Positions 7,541-16,083 of a DNA stretch of 64,000 nucleotides are shown in pieces. The stretch covers positions 2,525,001-2,589,000 of the forward strand of contig NZ_CP028922.1 of NCBI RefSeq assembly GCF_003060825.1. The letters run 5' to 3'. The translations under genes were made by a program, and so were the position numbers. Origin of the DNA: Paenibacillus sp. CAA11 (GTDB taxonomy: Bacteria; Bacillota; Bacilli; Paenibacillales; Paenibacillaceae). Each line of letters starts with the position of its first letter. Position 1 is the first letter of the stretch. The notes beneath the pieces were generated by a model, which did no database searches, was not told where the DNA came from, and saw nothing but the letters and a program-made list of their open reading frames with translations.

Positions 7541-8623
7541 ATGAATATACAAAAAGAAATCGACCGAAAGAAACTCGATGAACGTGCCCCTCTTATGCCC
7601 TGGTTCGTTCAGCAGTTTATTGACTATAAACTGCCTGATCTATCCCCTTCCACACTGCTAGAATATATCAGGGATTATGAGCAGTTTTTTAATTGGCTTC
7701 GTGCCGAGGGGCTCAGCAGAGCGGGAACTAACCAAGATGTTACCCTGGAGGAGCTTGAGGTTCTGCATATGGAGAGCATCGTGGCTTACCGACTGTATCT
7801 TACAACGCGTACAACCGGCACGAATTCACGGATAACCGTATCCCGTAAGCTTTCTTCCTTACGCTCATTATTCCATTATTTAAGTCAAATTGCGGAAGAT
7901 GAGAATTTCTATCCCCTGCTCAAGCGCAATATTATGGCCAAGGTGGAGATCAAACGAATCCACAAACCGAAGGACACAGCCGCCAAGCTGAAAGGGAAAA
8001 TTCTTGAGGAAGATGAGCTGGTTGATTTCATCCACTACATTCACGAAGGCTATGGACAGGATGTTGCGAGCAACAAGCAGGCCTTACACGCTTTTGAGCA
8101 AAACAAGGTAAGAGATGCCTGTATTGCCAGCCTAATTCTCAATTCTGGGCTTCGCGTATCCGAGGTGGTAAATCTCAATGTCAATGACCTTGACCTGGCG
8201 AACAAAATGCTCTATGTATACCGTAAAGGCAACAACGACGAGACCTTTAAGGCACCGGTTTATTTTCGCGAACAAGCCAAAGATGATCTGGCCGAATATT
8301 TAACGTTAAGAGATTCAAGATACCGGACACCAAAGCGTGAAAAGGCGCTATTCGTAGCCCTGCCGAACGGCCAACAAGAAGGCAAACGGATGACCAAACG
8401 GGCGATTCAGGCCATGATCATTAAATATGCCAAACGGTTCGGCAAGCCTTACTTAACGGTACATAAGCTGCGTCACTCGTTCGCTACAGATTACTATTTG
8501 CAAAATGATATCTACAAGACCAAAGAGCAGCTCGGACATGCTTCTACAGAAACCACTGAAGTATACGCCCATCTAACCGATAAGACCATGTCTGAGGCGA
8601 TTGAGCGCCGACTTGAACAATAG
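7541..8623 (+). CDS. xerS: Tyrosine recombinase, XerS-type
   Basis: The 360-residue phage-integrase-family recombinase has an N-terminal SAM-like core-binding domain (~20-120) and a C-terminal catalytic domain. All catalytic residues are present: Arg205 (SGLRVSE), Lys229 (YRKG), His308/Arg311 (HKLRH), His333 (GHAST) and nucleophile Tyr342 (EVYAHL). Length and the long inter-domain linker resemble XerS, the single-recombinase dimer-resolution enzyme of streptococci that also has relatives in Paenibacillus. ATG 7541 is preferred, with GGGAG 11 bases before; a GTG at 7529 overlaps that site. No attachment sites, integrated element or obvious dif were seen nearby, so a housekeeping role is more likely than an integrase. 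The symbol is by resemblance. Confidence 0.85.
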   Translation: MNIQKEIDRKKLDERAPLMPWFVQQFIDYKLPDLSPSTLLEYIRDYEQFFNWLRAEGLSRAGTNQDVTLEELEVLHMESIVAYRLYLTTRTTGTNSRITVSRKLSSLRSLFHYLSQIAEDENFYPLLKRNIMAKVEIKRIHKPKDTAAKLKGKILEEDELVDFIHYIHEGYGQDVASNKQALHAFEQNKVRDACIASLILNSGLRVSEVVNLNVNDLDLANKMLYVYRKGNNDETFKAPVYFREQAKDDLAEYLTLRDSRYRTPKREKALFVALPNGQQEGKRMTKRAIQAMIIKYAKRFGKPYLTVHKLRHSFATDYYLQNDIYKTKEQLGHASTETTEVYAHLTDKTMSEAIERRLEQ

Positions 8624-8630
8624 CTAAGTT

Positions 8631-8653
8631 GCGCCCCGTAAGGGGCGCGTTTA
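8631..8653 (+). terminator. Terminator of the recombinase gene
   Basis: GCGCCCC / GGGGCGC with a 4-base loop, followed by GTTTAGTTT, begins 7 bases after the stop. Confidence 0.75.
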
Positions 8654-8668
8654 GTTTATAAAATAGGA

Positions 8669-9220
8669 TTAATCCTGCTCAAAATAATCCATCGTCCACT
8701 TGATCCATCCGCCCTGGTCCTCCATATCAAATAGCGGCAATCCACCAGCACCTAGTAATTCACGTACCTCGGCTTCAGCCTCAGCCTTAGCTTGCTTCCA
8801 ATAAATTATGCCAGCAGGCTGTTTAAGACGAAGCAGCTTCTTTATATCCCCCGGCTCTCTAACCAGCAGCAGCTTGGGATAGTCTTCTTCTTTGAAACCT
8901 TCGACCAGAATGAGGTCAAAGGTTCGGAATTGACCAACAAGGGAATCCAGGGAGCTCTCTTCTTCCCTTATGACTGCGGTTCGCTGTCTTGAAGTGATCG
9001 CGACTGCAGCTGCTCCTGCTTCGGTAAACCGAAATGTATCGGTCCCCTCATGATCCATTTCGAACTCATGTCCATCATGCTTGATCACGGCTACCCGAAG
9101 ACCCCTACCCTTATAATGCTCGACTAGCTTTCGAACTACAGTGGTCTTGCCACTGTTCTTGTAACCTACAATTTGCAGCACCGGCGGAATGCGCAAATCC
9201 AAATCCAGTCTTTCACTCAT
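8669..9220 (-). CDS. mobB: Molybdopterin-guanine dinucleotide biosynthesis protein MobB
   Basis: This 183-residue P-loop GTPase supports attachment of GMP to molybdopterin to form the bis-MGD cofactor. The Walker A motif is GYKNSGKTT (19-27), followed by AVIKHDGHEFEMDHEGTDTFR and the LILVEGFKEEDYPKL region characteristic of MobB. Its ATG overlaps the moeA stop by one base (TGATG), so the two are translationally coupled. MobA and the molybdopterin synthase genes are not in this window. Confidence 0.92.
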   Translation of the reverse strand: MSERLDLDLRIPPVLQIVGYKNSGKTTVVRKLVEHYKGRGLRVAVIKHDGHEFEMDHEGTDTFRFTEAGAAAVAITSRQRTAVIREEESSLDSLVGQFRTFDLILVEGFKEEDYPKLLLVREPGDIKKLLRLKQPAGIIYWKQAKAEAEAEVRELLGAGGLPLFDMEDQGGWIKWTMDYFEQD

Positions 9221-10491
9221 CAGGCAGGAGTTCCAGAAAGCTTCAACACCTGAACAGACTCTCCCGCAGTCACACCGTTGGTTGTAGGCGGAATAACGAT
9301 CAGGCAGTCGCTATCCTTAATGGTGATCATTACACTGGACTCATCCAAAGCAGCAGGGTATACATAAACTTTCCCTTCTTGAATCTCTGTTCTGCCTCGT
9401 ACAAATCTTGTAAAGTTATTCACCTTGTTGTAATCTGACCCTAGTATCGCCTCAAAGCTCGTCAGATAAGGAGTAACAGAACCCATCATCGTCTGAATTG
9501 CGGGTCTGACAAACAGCTCGAATCCGACAAAGCAGGCTCCAGGATTGCCTGAGAGAGCAAAAAGCAACTTCCCGTTCTTAACAGCAGCTGTAGTGACACT
9601 GCCTGGGCGCATGGCAATTTTGTTGAACAGCAGCTCAACACCATCTTCCCGCACCAGATCCGCCATAATATCGAAGTCCCCTACCGACACGCCTCCTGTT
9701 GTGATCACAAAATCATATTCCGCTAACGCTTGCTCCACACGCCCTTTGGCCAGAACGAGATCGTCTTCAATGGCTTCGAGCATGAACGGTTCGGCTCCGG
9801 CTGCTCGAACCTGCGCTGCTAAAGTATAGGTGTTGCTATTGCGGATTTTCCCATCCTGGAGAGGTTCATCTACCCGAAGAAGCTCTGATCCCGTTGAGAA
9901 AATAGCAACTCTTGGTTTTACTGCTACTTGCACATTAGCAATTCCAAAAGTTGCGAGAACCGAGATCTCGCCAGCAGAAATTGCCCGGCCATGGTCCAGG
10001 ATCAATTCCCCCTGTGCCAATTCTTGTCCGACAGGAGTAACATTCTTTCCAGCCTCGATCTCCCGTTTGAGTCCAATAAAGGTTCCGCCGCTCTCGCGGG
10101 TTTCTGTCATTTCCAGCATAACAACCGCATCTGCTTCATCGGGAACCTTCGCGCCTGTCATGATCCTAGCGACCATACCTGGCTTAAGAACTACTGACGG
10201 AAGCGATCCGCAAGGGATTTCGTCAACGACTTCAAGCCAGACCATTTCCTCGCTGCTTGCCCCCTTGGTATCTTCACTGCGAAGTGCAAATCCATCCATA
10301 CCGGATCTGCGGAAGTGCGGATAAGGATGAGGAGCTATTACTTTCTCAGCCAGGATTCTGCCCTGAGCTTCTATAAGATTCACCGTTTCTACTGCCGCTC
10401 TTGGAACCCGGGGTAAAATTAATTGCTGTGCATCTGCAACCTGCAGAGCAGTACGCCGAAATTTAGATGATGAATTACTTGCTGCGTTCAC
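9220..10491 (-). CDS. moeA: Molybdopterin molybdenumtransferase MoeA
   Basis: The 423-residue enzyme inserts molybdate into adenylylated molybdopterin. Motifs are FRRSGMDGFALRSED near residue 60, the MoCF-biosynthesis domain with FSTGSELL and TTGGVSVGDFDIM, and ALSGNPGACFVGFELF. The C-terminal beta domain completes the normal length of about 400-420. It is first in a two-gene operon with mobB. An AT-rich upstream region at 10492-10580 should carry the promoter. Confidence 0.94.
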   Translation of the reverse strand: MNAASNSSSKFRRTALQVADAQQLILPRVPRAAVETVNLIEAQGRILAEKVIAPHPYPHFRRSGMDGFALRSEDTKGASSEEMVWLEVVDEIPCGSLPSVVLKPGMVARIMTGAKVPDEADAVVMLEMTETRESGGTFIGLKREIEAGKNVTPVGQELAQGELILDHGRAISAGEISVLATFGIANVQVAVKPRVAIFSTGSELLRVDEPLQDGKIRNSNTYTLAAQVRAAGAEPFMLEAIEDDLVLAKGRVEQALAEYDFVITTGGVSVGDFDIMADLVREDGVELLFNKIAMRPGSVTTAAVKNGKLLFALSGNPGACFVGFELFVRPAIQTMMGSVTPYLTSFEAILGSDYNKVNNFTRFVRGRTEIQEGKVYVYPAALDESSVMITIKDSDCLIVIPPTTNGVTAGESVQVLKLSGTPA

Positions 10492-10579
10492 TGTTATGCC
10501 TCCTGTTATCGTTGATCAGCATCATATCTACCATGGTATAGCACTTTTTCTCTTATTGGCAAATGGAATTTTAATTATA

Positions 10580-10616
10580 AGAAAAATAGACATGCTCAAC
10601 AAAACAGCATGTCTAT
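10580..10616 (-). terminator. Terminator of the pspA operon
   Basis: ATAGACATGCT / AGCATGTCTAT with a short loop, followed on the minus strand by TTTTTCTT, lies 21 bases beyond the DUF4247 gene. Confidence 0.9.
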
Positions 10617-10637
10617 CCCACTTAAGCTAAATTTCCA

Positions 10638-11399
10638 TTAACGTCGGCTTCGCCTAGAAATCCCGCCGCGACCTGATCTGGTCTTTGGCTTCGTGATCGA
10701 CCTCTTTGGCTTAGAATAGCTCTTACTACTTGAGCTTCCATCCTTGTTTCGCGATATACTGCCTTTGCTGCTGCTTCCGGAATCCGAAGAGCCGCCGCCA
10801 AACCAGCTTGAACCACCGCTATCCGTACTTGTTTTGCCGCGCCGCGTAATGCTCCCCTTCTTCTCAACCGTTAAAGGAGGAGCCGCTTTCTTATCCTCTT
10901 GGGTAGGTGTTCGGTAGCTCTTCTCAGGATGATAGGTATCCCTGCTGCTATAACCTCGATAGCTGCCGCCTCCATAACCTCCCAGACTATCAAATAAGCT
11001 GCCGATCAGCGTGGCTGTCAGGTATCCCTGAAGAAAGCTGGAGTCGTAATTATTGCGAACGTACTCCTCCGAGTCCACCTCAATCAGGGTGTCCTCTGGT
11101 TTGGCCGTATCCTTCTGCAGATGATAATATTCCTTATCATAGACGAGGAACATGCGTTCATCGCTTTCGGCAGACATTTCCTTCGGCTTCTTCTGATCTG
11201 CCAGCTTGGCTGCTACCTCTGGAACGGTCTCGTTCACGGCGCGGTACACGTATGATGTCGAATTCCCCTCACGGTTTACGGATTCCAGCGGGTAGCTTTC
11301 CTTCACATTAGGCCCGCTGCCCCCACATCCGCTCAGCAATCCGACCACCAGACTCAGTACCAGAACGATCTTAAGATATAATGCAGGGCCTTTCTTCAT
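10638..11399 (-). CDS. DUF4247-type lipoprotein
   Basis: This 253-residue secreted lipoprotein has signal peptide and lipobox VGLLSGCGG (Cys ~25). A globular part follows with the stretches TSYVYRAVNETVPEVAAKLA and ERMFLVYDKEYYHLQKD, a pattern I associate with the DUF4247 family. The last ~120 residues are low complexity: Gly/Tyr-rich, then Ser/Gly, ending in a strongly basic Ser/Arg/Lys tail that may bind anionic wall polymers. The start at 11399 has AGGAGTG 7 bases upstream. It is third in the unit pspA-DUF4178-DUF4247. Role in envelope stress is inferred from neighbours. Confidence 0.75.
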   Translation of the reverse strand: MKKGPALYLKIVLVLSLVVGLLSGCGGSGPNVKESYPLESVNREGNSTSYVYRAVNETVPEVAAKLADQKKPKEMSAESDERMFLVYDKEYYHLQKDTAKPEDTLIEVDSEEYVRNNYDSSFLQGYLTATLIGSLFDSLGGYGGGSYRGYSSRDTYHPEKSYRTPTQEDKKAAPPLTVEKKGSITRRGKTSTDSGGSSWFGGGSSDSGSSSKGSISRNKDGSSSSKSYSKPKRSITKPKTRSGRGGISRRSRR

Positions 11400-11410
11400 T
11401 CCTATCACTC

Positions 11411-11917
11411 CTAGGTAGAGCGGATAACTTGAACGTCTCCTGAGATCACTTTTGCTCCTTCATACAGCATGAATCTGCCGTCCTGCCATTCTACTCGCAG
11501 AAGGCTGTTATCATCAGCCTGGAACTGCCAAACGTGCTGCTCACCGCCTTGACGAAACGGAGTTCTCCCGTTGATCGTCACACGGCCCTCATACTCCTCT
11601 TCCAGATAATAAGCTTTATCATCCAGAACCAGCTCGGTCGGTACTTCACTAGGATTGTCAAGTCTCCCGTCAATATCATCATATAGTGCATATTGAAGCA
11701 GTTCCCGCTCTTCAATATGCAGGTATTTAATTTCATTGCCATCCTGTAAAGACAGTACTACCGCATTTCTGCTTGGATTACGTACACTTCCTACAACCTG
11801 ATAAGTAACAAGGGATACCTCACAAATATCCCCAGGTCCCAAATCCAGCATGCTCTTTTCTTTCACAGGTGGCTCCTGCTTCGCAAATAAACGACCGATT
11901 CGTTTCATTAGACCCAT
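11411..11917 (-). CDS. DUF4178-type protein of the pspA operon
   Basis: The 168-residue soluble protein has repeated beta-rich segments (LGPGDICEVSLVTYQVVGSV; ELLQYALYDDIDGRL; EYEGRVTINGRTPF) typical of DUF4178, which is often found beside PspA/IM30 genes. It has no signal peptide or membrane span; a basic amphipathic N-terminus (MKRIGRLFAKQ) could contact membranes. It sits 99 bases after pspA and 11 bases before the lipoprotein gene. Function is not established; association with membrane-stress protection is by context. Confidence 0.75.
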   Translation of the reverse strand: MGLMKRIGRLFAKQEPPVKEKSMLDLGPGDICEVSLVTYQVVGSVRNPSRNAVVLSLQDGNEIKYLHIEERELLQYALYDDIDGRLDNPSEVPTELVLDDKAYYLEEEYEGRVTINGRTPFRQGGEQHVWQFQADDNSLLRVEWQDGRFMLYEGAKVISGDVQVIRST

Positions 11918-11965
11918 ACCAAATCACGCTTCTCCTTTCACCCGCAAGGGATCACATACGATAGA

Positions 11966-11998
11966 AGAAGGAGAAACGCTAAGGCGGTTTCTCCTTCT
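11966..11998 (-). terminator. Hairpin after pspA (partial terminator or mRNA stabiliser)
   Basis: AGAAGGAGAAAC / GTTTCTCCTTCT is a perfect 12-bp stem with a 9-base loop between pspA and the DUF4178 gene. The minus-strand tail has few T residues, so read-through to the downstream genes is likely. Confidence 0.55.
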
Positions 11999-12016
11999 AA
12001 GTCATACGTGCATCGA

Positions 12017-12688
12017 TTAAGATTGTTTGTCGTACTGCTTCATCAAGGCAGCCAGTTCATCCTCAACCGCCTTATCCTTGTTCAGCTCGGCAAACTCCTC
12101 ATCAAGAGATTTCGCTTTGGCACTCATCTCACCGGAAGCTTCCGCCTGGGCTTCCATTTGTAGCATTTTCTCTTCCATACGCTTCAAACCTGCAGAAGCG
12201 GAATCAGAGCCAAGTCCGGAAATCGCTTTGTTGATTTCATTCTGTGCTTTTGCAGCATTATAGCGGGCAACCAAAGTTTCGCGCTTATTCTTAAGCTCTG
12301 TCAGCTCTTTCTTCATTTGAACAAGCTTCGTGCGAAGAGTATCGGCTGCAGTCTTATTCTGCTCATAGCTTGTTTTGTACTGTGTCAGCTTCTCCTCTGC
12401 CGCTTTCTTCTCTTCCAGCGCACGGCGGGCAAGGTCTACATTTCCAGCCTGTGCTGCGGAATGTGCCTGTTCATTACGGCGGTTCACCAGTTCTTCCTGT
12501 TCTTCATACAACAGCTTGAATTTCTTCTCAATTGCGATCTGAGCGGCAACCGCCTTCTCAGCATCGTCTAGATCCTCTTGCATGTCACGGATGTACTGGT
12601 CCGTCAGTTTGATCGGATCTTCTGCTTTATCAATCAGTGCATTAATATTAGACATAGTCAGGTCACGCAATCTCTTGAAAATGGACAT
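12017..12688 (-). CDS. pspA: Phage shock protein A homologue (PspA/IM30 family)
   Basis: This 223-residue, almost wholly alpha-helical coiled-coil protein belongs to the ESCRT-III-like PspA/Vipp1 family, which coats and stabilises damaged membranes. It opens with the amphipathic helix MSIFKRLRDLTMSNINALIDKAEDP and continues with heptad-rich Lys/Glu helices. An acidic C-terminus ends in DELAALMKQYDKQS. The upstream region carries an ECF-type promoter resembling the sigma-W promoter that drives pspA in B. subtilis. It is first gene of a unit with DUF4178 and DUF4247 proteins. Confidence 0.93.
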   Translation of the reverse strand: MSIFKRLRDLTMSNINALIDKAEDPIKLTDQYIRDMQEDLDDAEKAVAAQIAIEKKFKLLYEEQEELVNRRNEQAHSAAQAGNVDLARRALEEKKAAEEKLTQYKTSYEQNKTAADTLRTKLVQMKKELTELKNKRETLVARYNAAKAQNEINKAISGLGSDSASAGLKRMEEKMLQMEAQAEASGEMSAKAKSLDEEFAELNKDKAVEDELAALMKQYDKQS

Positions 12689-12731
12689 TTTTTAGTTCCT
12701 CCCAGAATCAAATATGTTTTATGATCATGTT

Positions 12732-12758
12732 TACGTAGTGAATTCACAGAACGTTTCA
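12732..12758 (-). promoter_or_regulatory. ECF sigma (sigma-W-like) promoter of pspA
   Basis: TGAAAC (12758-12753), 17 bases, then CGTA (12735-12732), preceded by an A/T tract, ~45 bases upstream of pspA. Sigma-W promoters use TGAAAC-N16-CGTA; the spacer here is one base longer. A GTGAATTCAC palindrome lies in the spacer. Confidence 0.65.
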
Positions 12759-12875
12759 TTTTTTTATAAAAAAATTATAATGTGCCTCTGCTACGTATAT
12801 TCACGCATCATATTGTTGATTCTGTTCTGGTTCTATTACTGGCCCTATTTCTGGCTATAAAGTAACGGTATTGCC

Positions 12876-13196
12876 TTAATTCATGAGATAACCATTCATA
12901 AGCTCTGCCGTTCGCCAAGCGATCTCCTCAATATCATCCATGCCTAAATGATCGTAATGAATCCCCATAATTACAGTTACGGTGGTTCCCAGAGCTGAAG
13001 CAGCCTTACGGGCTAGCTCTGCAGTTAGCGTATACTCTTTATGACCGGGAACAGAGCTTGTATGTACATGAACAACCCCGTCCGTTAAGTATGCAGTTGT
13101 TGCTGCCCCAATATGGGACTTGCCTCCCGTCAAAAGAAATAACATATCCTGCCCTACCTGGTGAACTTCAAGCTTCAAATCCTCGAATCGGCTCAT
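12876..13196 (-). CDS. LpdD-like protein (prenyl-flavin chaperone domain)
   Basis: A 106-residue protein from ATG 13196 (MSRFEDLKLEV, after GGGGGCG); an in-frame TTG at 13241 overlapping the pyrD end is also possible. The pattern VGQDMLFLLTGGKSHIGAATTAYL...VHVHTSSVPGHKEYTLTAELARKAA...VTVIMGIHYDHL resembles the small LpdD/gallate-decarboxylase-subunit-D domain proteins linked to UbiD decarboxylases and prenylated FMN. No UbiD or UbiX gene lies here. Instead it is coupled to pyrK-pyrD, encoding a flavoenzyme, so a flavin-related role is an inference worth noting. Confidence 0.65.
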   Translation of the reverse strand: MSRFEDLKLEVHQVGQDMLFLLTGGKSHIGAATTAYLTDGVVHVHTSSVPGHKEYTLTAELARKAASALGTTVTVIMGIHYDHLGMDDIEEIAWRTAELMNGYLMN

Positions 13197-13233
13197 GATC
13201 ATCGCCCCCATCTTATCCATACGCTGAAAATTC

Positions 13234-14169
13234 TTAGACAATTCCCCGAATTTCCTTCAATGAAGAGATGCCTAATTGCCTCATTAGATTCTCTAAGTCC
13301 CGGCTAAGATTCTCGCCAGCCCTCAAATCTACGAAGTTATGCGTGCCTACCTGCACGACTTCCGCCCCTGCCATAATAAACTCCAGAATATCCTCTGCAC
13401 TGCTAATCCCGCCAAGCCCCATTACCGGGATGTGCACGCTTTGGCAAACCTGGTGCACCATTCGAAGGGCAATCGGCTTGATGGCTGGACCTGAAAGGCC
13501 CGCATAGCTGTTCTCAAATACACTTCTGCGCTTGTAAATGTCAATTTTCATTGCTGAAAAGGTGTTGACCAGTGAAACGGCTTCTGCTCCCTCCTCCTCA
13601 CACATAAGCGCCATGCTTACAATGTCTTCAGCATTTGGCGACAGCTTTACAATCAGCGGCAGGGTGGTAGCTTTGCGGACAAGCCCCACTACCGTTCTTG
13701 CTGTCTCTGTCTGAATCCCATAGGCCATTCCACCCGCCTTCACATTTGGGCAAGAAATGTTCAGCTCGATCATATCGACAGCCTTCTTCCCTCTCTGCTG
13801 TCTATGCTTATAATCCTCTTCGATCAGTGCAGCTCCTCGCTCATAATCCTCCAGGCTGCTTCCGCCGAGATTCAAGATCCGCACAACATCATAGTTCTCC
13901 CATCGCTCAGCTTCCGTGGAGAGAAAAGCGGGAATCCCCGGATTCTCGAGGCCTACACTATTCAGCATACCGGCTGCCGTCTCCCAGGAGCGCAGACCTT
14001 CATTCCCGCTCTTCGGATGCAAAGTAAGCCCTTTTCCAGAGAATCCTCCTATCCGATCTAACGGATAGAACCTGTTATATTCATGACCAAATCCGAAGGT
14101 GCCTGATGCCATAACAATAGGATTTCTAAAGGCAATTCCAGCTATATGACAGGTTGTATCCATCACCAT
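13234..14169 (-). CDS. pyrD: Dihydroorotate dehydrogenase B, catalytic subunit
   Basis: The 311-residue class 1B FMN enzyme oxidises dihydroorotate to orotate in UMP synthesis. It shows [25 protein letters not shown] and [12 protein letters not shown], the catalytic cysteine in [14 protein letters not shown] (Cys140), and the phosphate site [25 protein letters not shown] precedes ATG 14169, and the gene overlaps pyrK by 7 bases, so the subunits are co-translated. The pair stands apart from any other pyr genes in the window. Confidence 0.95.
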   Translation of the reverse strand: MVMDTTCHIAGIAFRNPIVMASGTFGFGHEYNRFYPLDRIGGFSGKGLTLHPKSGNEGLRSWETAAGMLNSVGLENPGIPAFLSTEAERWENYDVVRILNLGGSSLEDYERGAALIEEDYKHRQQRGKKAVDMIELNISCPNVKAGGMAYGIQTETARTVVGLVRKATTLPLIVKLSPNAEDIVSMALMCEEEGAEAVSLVNTFSAMKIDIYKRRSVFENSYAGLSGPAIKPIALRMVHQVCQSVHIPVMGLGGISSAEDILEFIMAGAEVVQVGTHNFVDLRAGENLSRDLENLMRQLGISSLKEIRGIV

Positions 14170-14855
14170 GATTTCACCTCCTCCACAGCGAACACCGGGC
14201 CGTCAACACAGGACTTCTTCCTCCCGCCCGTTGTTCCTACACTGCAGACCAGGCAGGCTCCCACTCCACAGGCCATCCGGTTCTCCAGCGAAACATAAAC
14301 CTTGTTGCGTCCGCTCCATCGCTCATTCAGGCGCTGAGCTGCTTGCATCATGGCATTCGGTCCACATACAAATATCGCGTCATAAGCTTCATAATCAACG
14401 AGGTCAAGAATATGTCCGCCGACATTTACTGTAACCCGATCCGTTATCCTTTTGAAATGATCGACTTCGTAAGGCTTTTGACTGAAACCTAAGTATACAT
14501 CCGCCTGAGGAAGACTTTGCAGCGCATAATAAAAAGGGGCGATGCCAATGCCTCCACCCACAAGCGCAACTTTTCCATTCAATTCCGGGAATCCGTTCCC
14601 AAACGGTCCCTCCAGTGTAATTTCGTCTCCAGCTTGGAGCATGGACAGAATTCGAGTTCCTTCACCGACGACCTGATACAGAAAGTGAATTTCTTCGGCG
14701 TCCAGGCTGTAAATACTGATAGGTCTTGATAATAAGGGAGTCTTGTCCCATGCACGCAGCATATAGAATTGCCCCATCTTCCCCGCGTATGCTCCAGCCA
14801 CTGACATACGGAAGATGCCAGGAGCAACTTGAATATTAGCCGTTATTTCCGCCAT
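14163..14855 (-). CDS. pyrK: Dihydroorotate dehydrogenase B, electron transfer subunit
   Basis: This 230-residue FAD/[2Fe-2S] protein passes electrons from PyrD to NAD+. The FAD site is in [10 protein letters not shown], the nucleotide site in [16 protein letters not shown], and the iron-sulfur ligands are Cys196, Cys201, Cys204 and Cys216 in [10 protein letters not shown]...SCVDGPVF. It is first gene of pyrK-pyrD-LpdD-like. This partner defines the neighbouring PyrD as the NAD-linked 1B type. Confidence 0.95.
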   Translation of the reverse strand: MAEITANIQVAPGIFRMSVAGAYAGKMGQFYMLRAWDKTPLLSRPISIYSLDAEEIHFLYQVVGEGTRILSMLQAGDEITLEGPFGNGFPELNGKVALVGGGIGIAPFYYALQSLPQADVYLGFSQKPYEVDHFKRITDRVTVNVGGHILDLVDYEAYDAIFVCGPNAMMQAAQRLNERWSGRNKVYVSLENRMACGVGACLVCSVGTTGGRKKSCVDGPVFAVEEVKSW

Positions 14856-15002
14856 GCTCTCTCTCCTCTAAATATGTGCTTCATCTAAAATGCCGTTTTT
14901 CCCGGCTTATAGCTGTGAGCAATATCACTCATATAAAGGGATAATTTCATCAAAAGGAGGAAATACCAAGGAAACATGAGTTATGTAAAGGAGCCCTCAC
15001 CC

Positions 15003-15857
15003 ATGAGAAGACACCCTCAAATTATCAAGACCGTATTAATCCTGCTGTTCACGCTCTTTCTAAACAGTGTTGGCTGGACAGCTTCAGTTGATGCCGGCAC
15101 CAGCACTGTAGAAGAAACCATACATATCAAGCAGAGCAGCAAACCCGCTAGTAAGGATGAGACGTCCAGCCCCTCCTCCCTATCGCTCGGAGAACTCCGG
15201 CGCAAATACAAACAGACCTTCAAGTTTAAAGGCCCCCATGTCAAACAAGTGGCTTTAACCTTTGACGATGTTCCGGACCCGCGCTTTACTCCACAGGTAC
15301 TTCAGGTACTCCGCAGCAAGGGAGTCAAGGCAACGTTCTTTATCGTGGGCAACAGAGCCGTTAAGCATCCTGATCTGGTTAGGCAAATCAATAATGAAGG
15401 ACATGCGCTCGGCAACCACTCCTATTCCCATCCGGTGCTTAAAAAGATGAAGCTGGAGCAATTTATGCAGGAAATCTTAAAGACGGAAGATATCATTTAC
15501 CGCCTGACGGGTAAACGTCCAAAAATAATTCGGCCCCCCTATGGGGAAGTGAATGAAGAGGAAGTTAAATGGGCCAAAGATCATCATTACATGATTGTGA
15601 ATTGGAATGTAGACTCATTGGACTGGAAAGGGCTAGACCAAGAGAAAGTTAAGAAGAATGTATTAAGCGAGGTTGGTCCTGGAGCGATCGTGCTCCAGCA
15701 TGCCGGCGGAGGAACCGGGTCAGATCTAACCGGGACGATCAAGGCGCTGCCCCAGATTATTGATCAATTGCGCTCAGAAGGCTACACCTTTGTAACCGTG
15801 CCTGAACTGCTGGGGATCCCTTCTCTGCGGGTTGATACAGGAGTAGACGGCCCCTAA
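15003..15857 (+). CDS. Polysaccharide deacetylase (NodB domain), secreted
   Basis: The 284-residue CE4 deacetylase acts outside the cell on N-acetylated glycans such as peptidoglycan. It has an N-terminal signal/anchor (RHPQIIKTVLILLFTLFLNSVG), a Ser-rich linker and a NodB domain with all five motifs: LTFDD (Asp88-Asp89), the zinc histidines in HSYSHP (139, 143), RPPYGE, a DSLDW motif and LQHAGGG. ATG 15003 is preferred (AAGGAG 9 bases upstream); another ATG at 14976 adds 9 residues. No terminator T run is clear downstream. Fine substrate is unknown. Confidence 0.9.
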   Translation: MRRHPQIIKTVLILLFTLFLNSVGWTASVDAGTSTVEETIHIKQSSKPASKDETSSPSSLSLGELRRKYKQTFKFKGPHVKQVALTFDDVPDPRFTPQVLQVLRSKGVKATFFIVGNRAVKHPDLVRQINNEGHALGNHSYSHPVLKKMKLEQFMQEILKTEDIIYRLTGKRPKIIRPPYGEVNEEEVKWAKDHHYMIVNWNVDSLDWKGLDQEKVKKNVLSEVGPGAIVLQHAGGGTGSDLTGTIKALPQIIDQLRSEGYTFVTVPELLGIPSLRVDTGVDGP

Positions 15858-16027
15858 TTACCTTCTTGCCTAACATGAAGGTTGTCCCAAGATAAACTTT
15901 GGAACTAAGGAGCATCTTACGAACATCTCGGGCTATGGTACACTGCGGCTTTAGAAGACATTCCCCACACCTTGCGCTTTAGAATATTCACATAAATTGC
16001 TGTAGCTGTACCATTACACTTGAAAAT

Positions 16028-16046
16028 GAAAAGAGGGTCGTCCCTC
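16028..16046 (-). terminator. Terminator of the chemoreceptor gene
   Basis: On the minus strand GAGGG-ACGA-CCCTC is followed by TTTTCATTTTC. The remaining 15858-16027 shows no gene or conserved element. Confidence 0.6.
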
Positions 16047-16083
16047 GATCATCTATGATGACTTCTGAGACACCCTCCATCAT

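Noticed and set aside
7541-8623. Tyrosine recombinase as integrase of a mobile element
   Set aside because: No excisionase, attachment repeats or foreign cargo around; sequence character fits XerS-type housekeeping recombinase.
9545-10324. Plus-strand ORFs opposite moeA
   Set aside because: Low-complexity Ser/Thr-rich translations, no ribosome sites; shadows of moeA.
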